From: Papaver somniferum
Taxonomy: Eukaryota > Streptophyta > Magnoliopsida > Ranunculales > Papaveraceae
Assembly: GCF_003573695.1 (NCBI RefSeq)
Contig: NC_039358.1
Span: forward strand, 238,582,345 to 238,646,344
Direction of reading: 5' to 3'
DNA length: 64,000 bases
Shown here: positions 46,958 to 57,343 of the stretch, one piece after another
Position numbering within the stretch: position 1 is the first letter of the stretch
Layout: each line of letters opens with the position of its first letter
Notes under the pieces: generated by a model
Seen by the model: the letters and a program-made list of their open reading frames with translations, nothing else
What the model was told of the DNA's origin: nothing
Database searches by the model: none
Translations under genes and position numbers: made by a program

Positions 46958-48489
46958 AAGTGGTGATCTAAGTATTCTTGCATAATCAAATGTTACATCT
47001 CAGAATGGTGTTACTAATATGAAGCTCTCGTGCAGTTTTATGTCGGATGTATTCTTACAGAATTTTTTATATGATGAATATTTCTTTCATAAGCTTGGTC
47101 TTTCGATTTGTCCTTGTTGGATATTTCGTATTTCCTTTTTTACACTGCCGGTTTTAATTGGTTGCAATATGTTTTGTTTTCTCATTACAGGACGTGCCTG
47201 CAGAAGATATGTTTTTTAGTGATTCTGCTAAGGGTTAAACCCCCAAGGAAGGTGAGCAGTTGAGATATCACTTTCTAGAAAACTCATAAGCTTTGTTTGA
47301 ACTGTTTGTATTTGGCTATGCATGTAAAACTCACAAGCTTTGTTTAAATTTATTGCATCCTGAGCCACTTCATTGGTTAAAATGCTTGCCTTGAATTCTT
47401 TTTTTCTGGCTCTGTGAGGAAGTTTTACCATTTGTTCAAAAATAAATAAATATGTTTTACCTTGTTAAACATACAGTAGCATAGGCACCACATCATTAGT
47501 AAATTATCCTAATTCTATCAGCTAAACAGGAAGGGCTCTGGACTTGGACATGATAGCATAGTGGATGGAGTGCTTAAAGATGGCATGTGGGATGTTTGTA
47601 ATGAGTTTGGCGTGGGTGTTTGTGATGAGATATGTGCCAATCATCATTCAATAACCAGAGCAGAACATGTATTATTCTAAAGTCAATATGTATTGAGAAT
47701 TTCTCTGATTTGGTTTCTTCTGGGCTATGGTTGATCCTTCCTGTACGGTTATATATTGTCTACTATTGTCGCCATCATAAAAAATATAATTTTGTGATCT
47801 CCTGTCCATTCTCAATTCTCATATTGAGACATTTGACCTTTCAACCCAGTATTTACAGAAACAATACATATGAAGCAAGTAGCCCCCTCTTTTTTTTTTC
47901 CTTGATTATTATTGGAAATAGTCATCCTTAAATTTGGCAGTTCATTTTTTAAGGGGTTCCCTTGACAGTCCTCGTGGATTTTAGTAGCTTGAATGCTCTA
48001 ATTTATCCCATCTCAACCTTCTATCTCAAGGATCTATATTTTACTCTTACAGTATGCTTATGCTATTCAGAGCTTTGTGGTATTGCTGCTCGAGATACTG
48101 GTGCATCCGCCTGGGAAATAGCACCAGTGAGAATTCAACATCTACTCTGGTTTCTGATAATGAATGGTATGAACTCTATACTCGTCACTTTGTAATTGCT
48201 GAACTTGGTTCAAAAGTTGTAGGTTGAACTCTACACTCATTTGACATCAATCCTGGTAAAATAGTTGATATGAATTTGAATTTCTATAAGTCCAAAGATT
48301 ACTGATATTTAGGAGTCAAATGTACTTGGTTCAAATATTTTCAATTTAATTTAGAAATATTGGTCTTCTTCTCAGTTTGAAATAGCAGTGTATATTATTG
48401 CTCCCTTTTTCTACTTTCTGCAACTTCTATCTGCATAAATATATTTAAAATCCTTAGAAATGTTGAAACCCACATATAGAACATCAGCA

Positions 48490-48559
48490 GAACTTGTGGT
48501 GCAATGGTATCACGTCTGACCCCACGTCAGAAGATGCGTGTTCGAATCACGCCTGGTTA
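48490..48559 (+). tRNA. tRNA-Trp-like sequence, probably a pseudogene
   Basis: The 70-nt stretch has a D stem GTG/CAC, an anticodon stem TCTGA/TCAGA with loop CCCCACG (anticodon CCA, Trp) and a perfect T stem GCGTG/CACGC around TTCGAAT. The order TGGTGCAATGGTA...GTCTGAC...TCAGAAG...GCGTGTTCGA is that of plant nuclear tRNA-Trp. The universally conserved T33 is C and the acceptor stem has at least two mismatches (first and sixth pair), so it is probably not functional. It lies inside the CACTA element. Confidence 0.65.
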
Positions 48560-48573
48560 GATGCATTTTCTTG

Positions 48574-48722
48574 CCGATTAGATGCGCATTTTCTTGTTTA
48601 GTATGCACTTGCCTAATCTAAAATCCTTAGAAATGTTCGAAATTATCTATAACTATACCAAATGATTTATTTCCGATTAGATGCGCATTTTCTTGTTTAG
48701 TATGCATTTTCCTAATTTAAGA
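48574..48722 (+). repeat. Short direct repeat near the tRNA-like sequence
   Basis: CCGATTAGATGCGCATTTTC with TTGTTTAGTATGCA and CCTAAT occurs at about 48574 and again at about 48672, roughly 98 bp apart, with few differences. It also echoes the GGTTAGATGCATTTTCTTG at the tRNA 3' side. Confidence 0.6.
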
Positions 48723-49756
48723 CAACTATGTCATCTGATAGCATGGCAATCTGCTATTTAGATAAAAGATTTTGGTTTTTAACTAATTTGCAAGAATTTC
48801 GTAATTGTGTATAGTGAATTGACATCTATTTTGTTAATATCGTTCAAAATTTAGTAATTTACCAATTTCTTGAAACCATCCGTAAGTATGTCGTAATTGT
48901 CTGCAAGAATTTAGTTGATCTCTTACCTCAACAATTGATATGTGACTATATCTACCAATATATTCAAACTTCTCGTCAATCGTGCACTTACATCTATTTC
49001 ATTAATCTCGTTCACCTGTTAGAATTAAAAAGTCGGCCTCGTTGATCCGTCATTTACTTATCAATTTATATATATGCAACTTATGTCGAAATCTTGTTTG
49101 TTGTAAGTTCGATTATGGAAACTTATCTTTACTATTCACCAGGATAATCCTCGGTTCGATTTTCTGGTATTTATTTTCTAGAGCAATATTTATTTCGTTG
49201 TAAGTCAAAAATACATCTTCAGACGAGTGCACTAATTTCTAATATTGAAACCTCGTTAGTAATCAATTCATTCTCGGGAACTCGGATTTTATTATCTGTC
49301 AAGATAATCATTAATTCGATGTAGATCAAAAATATACCTTCAGACGAATGTTTAATCTTAACTGTCAGAATATCGTTATTATCAATTCATTCTCACGAAC
49401 TCAGCCTTTCATTAATATGCTCTCCCACAAAGTCAGAATCTACATCGGTGTCGTAAACCTATTAATGTTTGCAATATTATCCTTAATGATCTCTTTCACT
49501 AATTTGGAATGTTTACCAGAACCCCTAATGTCAGAATAGGGTTTATTTAAAGTTTCGGGGAATATTCCGAAAGAGTCTTACCTGTAAATGGATGGATTCA
49601 TCGTTCTTACCAAGTTTCCGACTTATTGTAGTCCGCTCATGTCCAGGTTTCGATCTCCGAGCCAGGTTATGCATACAATATGCCAGAATAGGGTTTGTTT
49701 AAGGTTTCGTGAAATATTCTAACGAAATCTTATAGTAGCTTAATAGTTCGTTCTCG

Positions 49757-50160
49757 CATATTGAAGTTCGAATCGACACTGAGCTTCAGATTTATCGATT
49801 TCGATGATGTATCATGCAAAGTTTGAAGTCCCAGAGCTTTGTGGTTCATAGATTTTATGTCGTTATACCATATTTGAATTTCGAATCAACACTGAGCTTC
49901 ATATTTATCGATTTTGATGATGTATCATGCTAAGTTTGAAGTCAGATTCCTCCCAGAGCTTCTTAATTCATAGTTTGTATGATGTTATACCACATTTGAA
50001 GTTCGAATTGACACTGATCTTCATATTTATCGATTTTGATGATGTATCATTCTAAGTTTGAAGTCAGAACCCTCCCGGAGCTTCTTAGTTCATAGTTTGT
50101 ATGATGTTATACCACATTTGAAGTTCGAATCGACACTGAGCTTCATATTTATGCTTTTCA
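49757..50160 (+). repeat. Tandem repeat, period 113-122 bp, about 3.3 units
   Basis: ACTGAGCTTC (ACTGATCTTC in one unit) recurs at 49778, 49891, 50013 and 50135. Each unit has TTGAAGTTCGAATCGACAC, TTTATCGATTTTGATGATG, TATCATGCTAAGTTTGAAG and a GAGCTT..T..TTCATAG stretch. It lies inside the CACTA element and is not coding. Confidence 0.88.
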
Positions 50161-51707
50161 GTTCATAGTTTTTATGCTCCTTGAATCTACCAGTGTGAAC
50201 TAAAGCTACTTCATGACGTGTATGACTAGTTAAAATTACTTTATGACTTATGTGACTAGTCGAAATTCAAACCGGAAGCACAAAGAGAAAGCACAAAAGC
50301 ACGAAGAAAACACACTTTTCCTTGATCCGTATGACCATCCCTAATAAAATCTCTACCGTCCAAAGATATCCCTAATCCGTATGAAATTCCCTAACTAAAT
50401 CTTTACCGTTCATTTTTTTCTATACAAAAACCTAAAGATGTTTTCTCCTCTCACTTTCCCTTTTCTCTTTCTTTTTCTCGGTCGGTTCTTCTCTCCAGTT
50501 CCGCCTCCATCAAAACCCTAAGATGCAAATTCTTCCGAACAAGAAGAAGAAGATCTAATCAGTTGGAGCTAGATCCGTTCAATTGGTCTTATGTTTCATT
50601 GAAGCCTTCAACTGTGATAGTGATTCTTGAGTTAAAGGCTGATTTTCCTTGCTCTTTCTTCTCATGTATTTCCATTTTTACAGTAATTTCTTTTGCATAA
50701 GTTCCTGTATTCTTTCTATCTTTTTTTCTCAATAGTTTAAAAATTCTGAAACTTTATTTTTAAGGGGTTTTGGTAAGATTGATGACTATGGAGATCTTGT
50801 GTTGTTCGTGGTGATAACGTTTTATCTAATCTTTGGTTTTTGAACCTTTTCTGTGGGTTTTATTTCGTGTTTATGTTATAATTTTTGATGTTTTTTAGGA
50901 CATTTTTCTATTCATTTGCAATTTCGTATTTAAAGCTCAATTAAATTGAGTTTCCGTTTAATTTCATCATATAACTATGGGGGATTTGGATTGTACACTT
51001 TGATATTGGTGCTTTTGGTATCTGGTAACAAAATCGATTCAATTTCAATTTTTCTTCTTCATTTTTGTAATTTAATTTTTTGGGTTTTTGGGTTTTTGGA
51101 CTTGGGATTTTTGTAGGTCAGAGAAGACTAATAACGCAGTGCATCAAGTGGACTTGTAGGAATATTGTCGTTCTTGCTTGGTTCATGTCTATTTACATAC
51201 TTAATGCACTTTTGTTTTGTTTCTTTCTGTTTTAGGCTTGCTACTGATTTCCTTGTAGGAATATTGTCGTTCTTTAAGATACTGATATTTTGTGGATACG
51301 GGTGGATTTTGGCAATTCCTCTCTGTAATGCAGTTAAGCTACTGATTTTTTGGGTTGTAGCAACAACAAGATAAGTTTCTCTTGGATTTTACTTTGAGCA
51401 CTCTTAAAGTAGCTTTGAATTGTGGATGGAGATTGATTAATGAAGTTTATGATAAATGAATGTGTTGTGCAGTTTCTTTGAGCTATTCAATTTGTTATAG
51501 TGAAGAGGTGATGATGAACATAAATTGAACTGAGTATAAGAAACAAGGAGCAACATTCAAGTATAATGGAAATACAAACATTACACCAAACCAAATGAGG
51601 GCATTTAAGGTTGTTAGATTTTGCTTTTGTTTTTTCTTTTTATGGTTTCAAATCCAGTGGATTACTTTCCTGACTAAGTTTAAACATATTTTATTTGGTT
51701 TTGGCAG

Positions 51708-51877
51708 GAGTACTGCTTGTTGAATGGTCTGAACTCTAATGCAACAACAAATGGGTATTCTACCAGTAGATCACTAGAGGATATTCTTGTGTTGGATCCC
51801 CAAACTGGACCTCTGGTTGCACCACTAAATCTCAGTACGAAGGGCAAAGTGGTTTATTGTGTGATGGTTCCCATCAG
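51708..51877 (+). pseudogene. Exon-like fragment, unassigned
   Basis: Between a TTGGCAG acceptor and a CAG|GTCAGC donor the frame is open: EYCLLNGLNSNATTNGYSTS, RSLEDILVLDPQTGPLVAPL and LSTKGKVVYCVMVPIR. It is probably one exon of a captured gene. It is unclear whether it belongs with the At4g15545-like exons 370 bp downstream. Family not recognised. Confidence 0.4.
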
Positions 51878-52242
51878 GTCAGCAATCTTCTGCAACAATC
51901 TCTCCTCCCCACGGGCGTCCTGTACCAGTTCTGTAACAAGTGCCACAATTAACCAAAGCTCATCTTTTTTATGAAATGCATGGACGAAACTGAAGGGCTG
52001 TCAGTAGATACCTTATTTATTAACCATGAGTTGTACCAGCAGTGATCTTCTCATTTTGGTTCCTGCTACTTTTAGTTGATAGAAACTGCCAGTTCTGCCG
52101 TTTCGAAGCGTGAATCAAAATGGATGACTTGGCTGAAACAAATGTTGGCGTTTTCGTTTTGATGTTTTTTTCCTTCTTTCTTACTCTATAAGAAGAATGG
52201 CCTCAACATAACTTAGTTACTTATGTGCTTTACTATGTTCAG

Positions 52243-52595
52243 TGCGCACTCCTCAAATTGATGGGAAGGAGATATTCCGCCAAGCCAGGTCTGACTATTA
52301 TGGGGTTCAGTTCTTAGCCACGATTTTTATTGACAATTTCGAAAGTTTACAACTATACGAAATTGTGGATATTTGGAACTGCAGGAGTACTTTGTCTTAT
52401 GAGCAGTTCAGTGCATTTCTTTCCAACATCAAGGAGCTGAACTGTCAAAATCAAACTCGAGAGGTAATTACTTACTGCTTTGTGATTTTTGAAACTCTCG
52501 GTAAAATCTTTTGGTCATTGAACCGACGTAACTAAGCAAATTGGTTTGTCTTTTTCCCTGTTATCCAGGAAACGTTAAGGAAGGCAGAATAATTA
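52243..52595 (+). pseudogene. At4g15545-like gene fragment (three exons) in the CACTA element
   Basis: Exons at 52243-52288, 52385-52463 and 52569-52595 join in frame through GT...AG introns: RTPQIDGKEIFRQAR, then STLSYEQFSAFLSNIKELNC with QNQTRE, then ETLRKAE and a stop. This is the conserved C-terminal segment (FRQAR..LSYEQF.AFL..IKELN...QTREETLRKAEEIFG) of plant proteins of unknown function related to Arabidopsis At4g15545. The stop after KAE and loss of the N-terminal coiled coil show it is a remnant. Retained introns point to DNA-level capture. Confidence 0.72.
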
Positions 52596-53606
52596 TTTGG
52601 TACAGACATGAGACAACAAAGATCATTACTTATCACTCCAAGGGCTGCTTATTCGTAACAACCATTAGGACTTAAAGGCGTATTCCAAAGATGGTGCATC
52701 ATAATAGGTAGTCTACATCTCTCTTTCTCTTTCACACACACATGCAAAGATAATATGCACCAACACAAAGATAATTGCATGTCTCTGTACACACACATGT
52801 AGAACTAAAATATGGGAGTTTTGGACCTCCATATGAGTGGAAAGTCTGCAAGTGAGTTTTGTGTTCACTTGCTTTGAATTATGTGAATTAATTTATTGAT
52901 TGTTGGATATATTGTCACTGTCATGGTTTTATGAACCTGCAGAACTATGTTTTAACATTTTATATGTTTTATATGTTGGATCCCGATAGTTCACTTCTTG
53001 CCATAGTGTATGTGCAAGTTTCTCTGTCAGAACATATACATTTGTTCATAGTCTGTCAGCTTGTATGCATATCTTAGGATTTTAGCTTGGAATTTCGATG
53101 ACGAGTTGCACCATCTTCAAATCTATCTTGGCTTTTCTTGTATATTGTTCTGAGGTTCTCTACATGTTCTTTTTCATGAGTTTTGTTTTGTGATTTGTAC
53201 AGAATGGCGCAAAAGAAGCCAAAGAAACCAAACTGGCACCTTCTAATAATTGAAAAGGTTGGAAATTTGGGATATGAAGAGATTGAATGGGAGTAAAATA
53301 GAAGTTGTTGCTAGTCACTGGGTACACCATTCTCTCTATCATGTTACATGATCTGATACCATCAGTTGTTACCCCCAACCGTCCAAGCCGCCATCTAGTG
53401 TATATTTGTTGGTTCATGTATGCTGTGTAACCTTTACAGTGGATTACAAGTTTAACTAAATGGAAGATGTCGGGTTTTTTCCAAATTGTGTCAGCATCCT
53501 AATTTTGTGAATACTTGCATTGTCATTTGTATATTTTGGTTTGGAATACAGTGGATATGAATCTGACACGTTTGGAATTTGAGAATGTGGAGAACATTAC
53601 ATTTTT

Positions 53607-53694
53607 AGGTGACCAGAACCTGGCATTTTAGGTGATCGGAACCTAACAACTTCAGGTGACCGGAACCTGGCATTTCCAGGTAATCGGAACCTGA
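53607..53694 (-). repeat. CACTA subterminal repeats (four units, 23-24-bp period)
   Basis: AGGTGACCAGAACCTG, AGGTGATCGGAACCTA, AGGTGACCGGAACCTG and AGGTAATCGGAACCTG start at 53607, 53630, 53654 and 53678. The reverse complement resembles GGTTCTAATACCCTGG at 44201-44216 near the left end. Subterminal arrays of this kind serve as transposase-binding sites in En/Spm elements; that role is inferred here. Confidence 0.75.
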
Positions 53695-54044
53695 AAATGC
53701 GAATATTTTTTTTATTAAAATCTAACTAATTGCTAACGGAAGGCGTGTGTTAATTATGAAAACACAAGACACATGTCATCTCTTTACTAATCACTTGAAC
53801 AGTTATATAAAAAGTTAGCAAAGGTTATAACACAATTTTTACATTACAAAATAAATAGTAAGTGTAAAATGTCAATAGTTAGGATAAATATTGTAATGGA
53901 AATGAAGTGTTGGCTTATTTAATTTCCTTAATGGACTAAAAGGGTTGGATAAAATACTAACACATTATATAACTGCTTATGGGTAACCATTTTTCTTAGT
54001 TAGGAAAATTATCTTCTATTTTTCGGTAACACTTTTGTTTCATA

Positions 54045-54069
54045 AGGAAATCCTTGATTTGGTGTAGTG
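54045..54069 (-). repeat. Right terminal inverted repeat of CACTA element
   Basis: On the minus strand it reads CACTACACCAAATCAAGGAT then TTCCT, followed outward by the target copy ATT. Confidence 0.92.
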
Positions 54070-54796
54070 ATTTAGGATCCCTAAGTTCTTTGGAGTAAAG
54101 AGATCCTCTACCAGCACTACGATTAGCGAACTCTAGCATCAGACGAATGCAGTCCCCACTCAATTGGAAGATAGCTCGAGAAAATCCCGAGTGAGCGAGA
54201 ATTTCATAAAATAAAGAAAGATCTGGGTTATAAAGAGGAATAGGGAGACCTGCGAGAATCTGACCTAGCGAAATTATGATTGATTGATCATCACAATATT
54301 GATCAGAGAAAAGTTTGACAGAAAGAATTGATTTGGCATTTTCACCAGGAATGGTGGAGAGTATGAAACCTTTATCAGCAAGATCTTTTTGGACATCTTG
54401 TAATTTTTTTTCATATCTATGACCACTTGGAGCTATGTTTGAATATAGAGTATGGGAATGAATAAAAAGTAAGAGGATTGAAGGAGGAAAAAGTTACAGC
54501 AGCAGAACTTGTAGAAGAATAACAGAGTTGCAGAGATGAGAGAATAAAAATAGAAGAGAAAGCAAAAAGAAAAATAGAAAGAAGAGTATATAAAGTAGAT
54601 TTTTTTACTCGAAGAAATAAACACCATTAAGACGAAGAGACGTGAGCGGTTGAAAAGTAGCGGTTACAGAAGACGTGTCAAGAAACCAATGGATGAAACA
54701 ATACGTGTGATAAATGCAGAATATGAAAAGATGAACAGCTGCGGCATTTCTCACATCATTCTCTACTTTGCATAAAAGATGTGAGACGAGGAAAGA

Positions 54797-55267
54797 TGTA
54801 GGATCACAATCTCGCAATGACAATGTTCAGCGAAATTATCAATGATACAGCACAACAGCTCGCAGAACAATTTCAGAAATGATAAAATAAATGACTTCAG
54901 CTAAGATCACGAGAAAGATATGATAGTCCTGCGAAAATTAGAGAGTTTGCGAAATTAACAGTTGTAAGGTTGCGAGAATGTCGCAGACCATACCCGAAAA
55001 TAAAGGACAGATTAGCTGTCATCCACTATGTATTTCCTTATAAATAGTCGTTCGAGTTGTAAAGAGAGAGAGAGAGATCTTTTTTGAGTAAGAAACAAGT
55101 AAATAGGAGAGATAAAGTCTAGAGAAGAAACCATTCTTGATTTCTTTATCTTTTCTTGTAAGAACATTCAAAGATTTATCAATAAAATTAAGAGTGTAAA
55201 CCTAAAAATGAGTTGATTAATAATGAAATCATATGAGGGGTGTAGTGTAGGATTTCCTGCAATTACA
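54797..55267 (+). repeat. 3' LTR of element B
   Basis: 471 bp, TGTAGGATCACAATC...GGATTTCCTGCAATTACA, preceded by the purine tract GAGACGAGGAAAGA (54783-54796) and followed by the target copy TACAC. Confidence 0.94.
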
Positions 55268-55272
55268 TACAC

Positions 55273-56583
55273 CTCCTTATTCACAATTTGATTCTCAATA
55301 CCCTGGTTACTGGCAATATCCTACTGCTTATTATCAGAATTACTCTGATCCTCCACAATATCCATCTTCAAATTATAAAGGTTCCAATTACAGAGGTTCT
55401 TTTAATGGAAATAGAGGTAATAAAATTGGTGGTGGTTATAGAGGTGGTTTTCGTGGTGGTCGATCCGATTTTGGTGGTAGAACTGGAAGATTTGATTATG
55501 GTGGTCGATCTCATAACAACAACAATTTCTTTCCACCACAATCTTCAACTCCTAATCCTGATTTGCCTCCTCCTTGTCAAATTTGCAAGAAAGATGGTCA
55601 TCTAGCTCCTACTTGCAAGTATAGATATACTCCCATCTCCAACAATCAAGCTTACTACACCAGCTATGATTACTATGGTCAAGATTCTTATCAGTATTGG
55701 TGTCCAAAACCAGAAGCTTTTGCAGTTTATGACTCTCCAGCCTCATCATCTTCCTCTAGTTCTTCTTGGGTACCAGACTCAGGAGCAACACACCATATTA
55801 CTTCTGAGATTTCTAATATGAATCTTCACTCTGAATATCAAGGTAATGATCAGGTCAAATAATGGTTTAGGTTTGCACATTGCTCATGTTGGTACTTCCA
55901 TTTTTCAGAATGATAATGTTCACTTTACTCTGTATAATGTACTTCATGTCCTTACAATTACCAATAATCTTATTTCTGTTCACCAATTTACTAAGGAGAA
56001 TCACTGCTTCTTTGAGTTTCATCCTGATTCATTCTTTGTGAAGGATTTGGAAACTCACAAAGTTCTCCTCAGTGGCCCTGTTAAAGATGGATTGTATTAT
56101 TTGGAATTCTCTGCAGCTCAACTCAAGTAAGCTCTTTCAACCACATCATCAGCAAACTGGCACCATAAACTAGGTCATCATGCCTATAACACCTTGAAGC
56201 ATGTTTTATCTTCTGTAGATGAAGTAATTGATACACATTTATCTTCTCAAGTATGTTCTGATTGTCAAATTGCTAAAAGTCATGCTTTACCATATCCTAT
56301 TAGTACAAATAAAGTGTATGGTCCTTTAGACCTTATTCACTCAGATGTATGGGTTTCTCCCATTTGTTTAATTAATGGATATAAGTACTATGTCTCATTT
56401 ATTGACTCTTATAGCAGATTTACATGGATTTATCCCTTAAACTATAAGAATTGAATGGTCTTAGACATTGGAGGTTCGTTTTATTTCTACTCAGGACCAA
56501 GTTGCAGATATTTTCACCAAGGGCTTGTCTACAACTAGATTCTCTACTCTACGTTCCAAGCTCAGTGTCTCGGCTTCTTCATA
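55273..56583 (+). pseudogene. Copia gag end, protease, partial integrase, RT remnant
   Basis: The Gly/Arg-rich gag tail and zinc knuckle CQICKKDGHLAPTC (about 55575) lead to the protease motif WVPDSGATHHIT (about 55770). A frame break at about 55855 precedes NVLHV.TITNNLISVHQFTK. The GAG-pre-integrase segment WHHKLGHHAYNTLK (about 56160) and the integrase start follow, with two catalytic Asp contexts, LIHSDVW and FIDSYSRFTW. At about 56452 the sequence jumps directly to the end of RNase H ([26 protein letters not shown]) and a stop, so over 2 kb of integrase and reverse transcriptase is deleted. Confidence 0.92.
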
Positions 56584-56603
56584 GACACTGCACTTGCGGG
56601 GGG

Positions 56604-56874
56604 TGTTAGAGAATAAGTCTTTAGTGTGCGAATCACTTGTGTGCTCTGCCATCTATTACATGTGTTGGTTTTAGATTGGTGTTAGCATCTTGTTACGTGT
56701 CAGTTAGCTATTGGTTTTATCTTCTCTTCCAGCCTGTATAATGTCGGCCAGACAAGTTCAATAAATATCTGGTAAGAGTATCCTGTGTCTGTAATGAAAA
56801 TCAATTCAAGAAATTAATGAAACTGTTCTTCATTATCTCTGAAAGATTGTTTAGCAACATTATTCTCTCTGACA
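56604..56874 (+). repeat. 3' LTR of Copia element
   Basis: 271 bp, TGTTAGAGAATAAG...CTCTCTGACA, preceded by the polypurine tract GCGGGGGG (56596-56603) and followed by the target copy ATATT. Confidence 0.95.
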
Positions 56875-56879
56875 ATATT

Positions 56880-57189
56880 GAACCACGATTTTCTGCCAAA
56901 TCTCTTTCCAATGAAGATTTATAAGGATTAGTCTAAAAGGGCTTTTCGCCGACTGTTTGAAACTTCAAACATCTAATACGGAGAAGTAAATTTTACGACA
57001 GATGACCGTTTGAAAGTTGCTGCTAAATGAGATAAATGGGATTTGTTTAAATATTTCCTTTGAGGAGACTTGTAACCTTCTAAAGGCTAATGCTACCTAA
57101 AAGACACTCACTAGTTTTGTAAGAAAATCAGTTAGGATTTTTCCTTTTACTGATATATCTAAAAGAAAAAAATAAAAAGAGAAAATGAA
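56880..57189. other. Spacer, no gene seen
   Basis: Nothing recognised between the Copia element and the SINE. Confidence 0.4.
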
Positions 57190-57343
57190 ACGATAGTTAG
57201 CTCAGTTGATTATTTCTGTTCCTCAAAAGTTTTATGTGTGCAGGAGGTCCCATGTTCGAGTCCCCGATAGCGTAATATATAAGAATTTGACGTGAAAGAT
57301 AGAGATAGTTCCCCCCGTCCTGCTACATAACAATAAAAAAAAT
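57190..57343 (+). mobile_element. tRNA-derived SINE
   Basis: An A-box-like TTAGCTCAGTTG (57197-57208) and a B-box GTTCGAGTCCC (57254-57264), about 46 bp apart, form the internal RNA polymerase III promoter of a tRNA-derived head. A non-tRNA body follows and ends in the A-rich AACAATAAAAAAAA near 57343. A tRNA secondary structure is not kept, so it is a SINE and not a tRNA gene. The target duplication was not resolved. Confidence 0.68.

Larger units (their letters stand above)
43804..54069. mobile_element. CACTA (En/Spm-type) transposon carrying host gene fragments
   Basis: The left end CACTACACCAAATCAAGG and the right end CCTTGATTTGGTGTAGTG are perfect inverted repeats, extending to about 25 bp with one mismatch. 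The 3-bp duplication ATT flanks it at 43801-43803 and 54070-54072. Across the insert the minus-strand exon of element B continues in frame. No TNPD/TNPA-type transposase is recognisable. The interior carries pieces of eIF5B, an At4g15545-like gene, unassigned exons and a tRNA-Trp-like sequence, with intron edges kept. It needs a transposase supplied in trans. Confidence 0.93.
39344..54436 (-). pseudogene. Antisense multi-exon coiled-coil gene of element B
   Basis: Read on the minus strand. The first exon starts at 54436 where ATA replaces the ATG seen in the copy at 62582. It encodes YEKKLQDVQKDLADKGFILS, then YCDDQSIIISLGQILAG and GRGSLYSKELRD, as in plant 'putative gypsy-type transposon' (Transposase_28-like) proteins. 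It is cut by the CACTA element at 54069/43804, resumes at 43803 (FANLEIVAEKYTVANFFENY) and ends at a GAG|GTAAGA donor (43314). The next exon (about 43208) is cut by a solo LTR at 43022/40945; a one-base frameshift lies at about 40750. Coiled-coil exons follow at about 40648-40441, 40379-39804 and 39739-39344, ending in an acidic Ser/Asp tail. Function is unknown. Similar antisense genes are known in Tat-lineage elements. Confidence 0.82.
33027..55267 (+). mobile_element. Tat-like Ty3/gypsy element B, non-autonomous, full length
   Basis: LTRs at 33027-33496 and 54797-55267 (TGTAGGATC...TACA) are flanked by TACAC at 33022-33026 and 55268-55272. They differ at about 26 of 470 positions, so insertion is not very recent. 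The interior holds gag-protease on the plus strand (33954-37782), a conserved non-coding block (38165-38675) and a multi-exon antisense gene (54436-39344). RT, RNase H and integrase are absent although both ends are present. Two elements have inserted in the antisense gene. Without them element B is about 9.9 kb. Mobilisation would need enzymes from a relative. Confidence 0.95.
31939..56874 (+). mobile_element. Copia element, split by nested element B and internally deleted
   Basis: Two 271-bp LTRs (31939-32209 and 56604-56874), differing at about 15 positions, are flanked by ATATT at 31934-31938 and 56875-56879. A tRNA-Met primer site follows the first LTR and a G-rich polypurine tract precedes the second. 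Gag starts at 32276 and is interrupted at 33026 by element B; its continuation resumes at 55273. Protease and the start of integrase follow, then most of integrase and nearly all of RT/RNase H are missing. Without nested DNA the element is about 2.7 kb, so it was probably already non-autonomous. Confidence 0.95.

Noticed and set aside
57190..57265. Possible tRNA gene from box A and box B
   Set aside because: No cloverleaf can be formed and an A-rich tail follows, so it was called a SINE.
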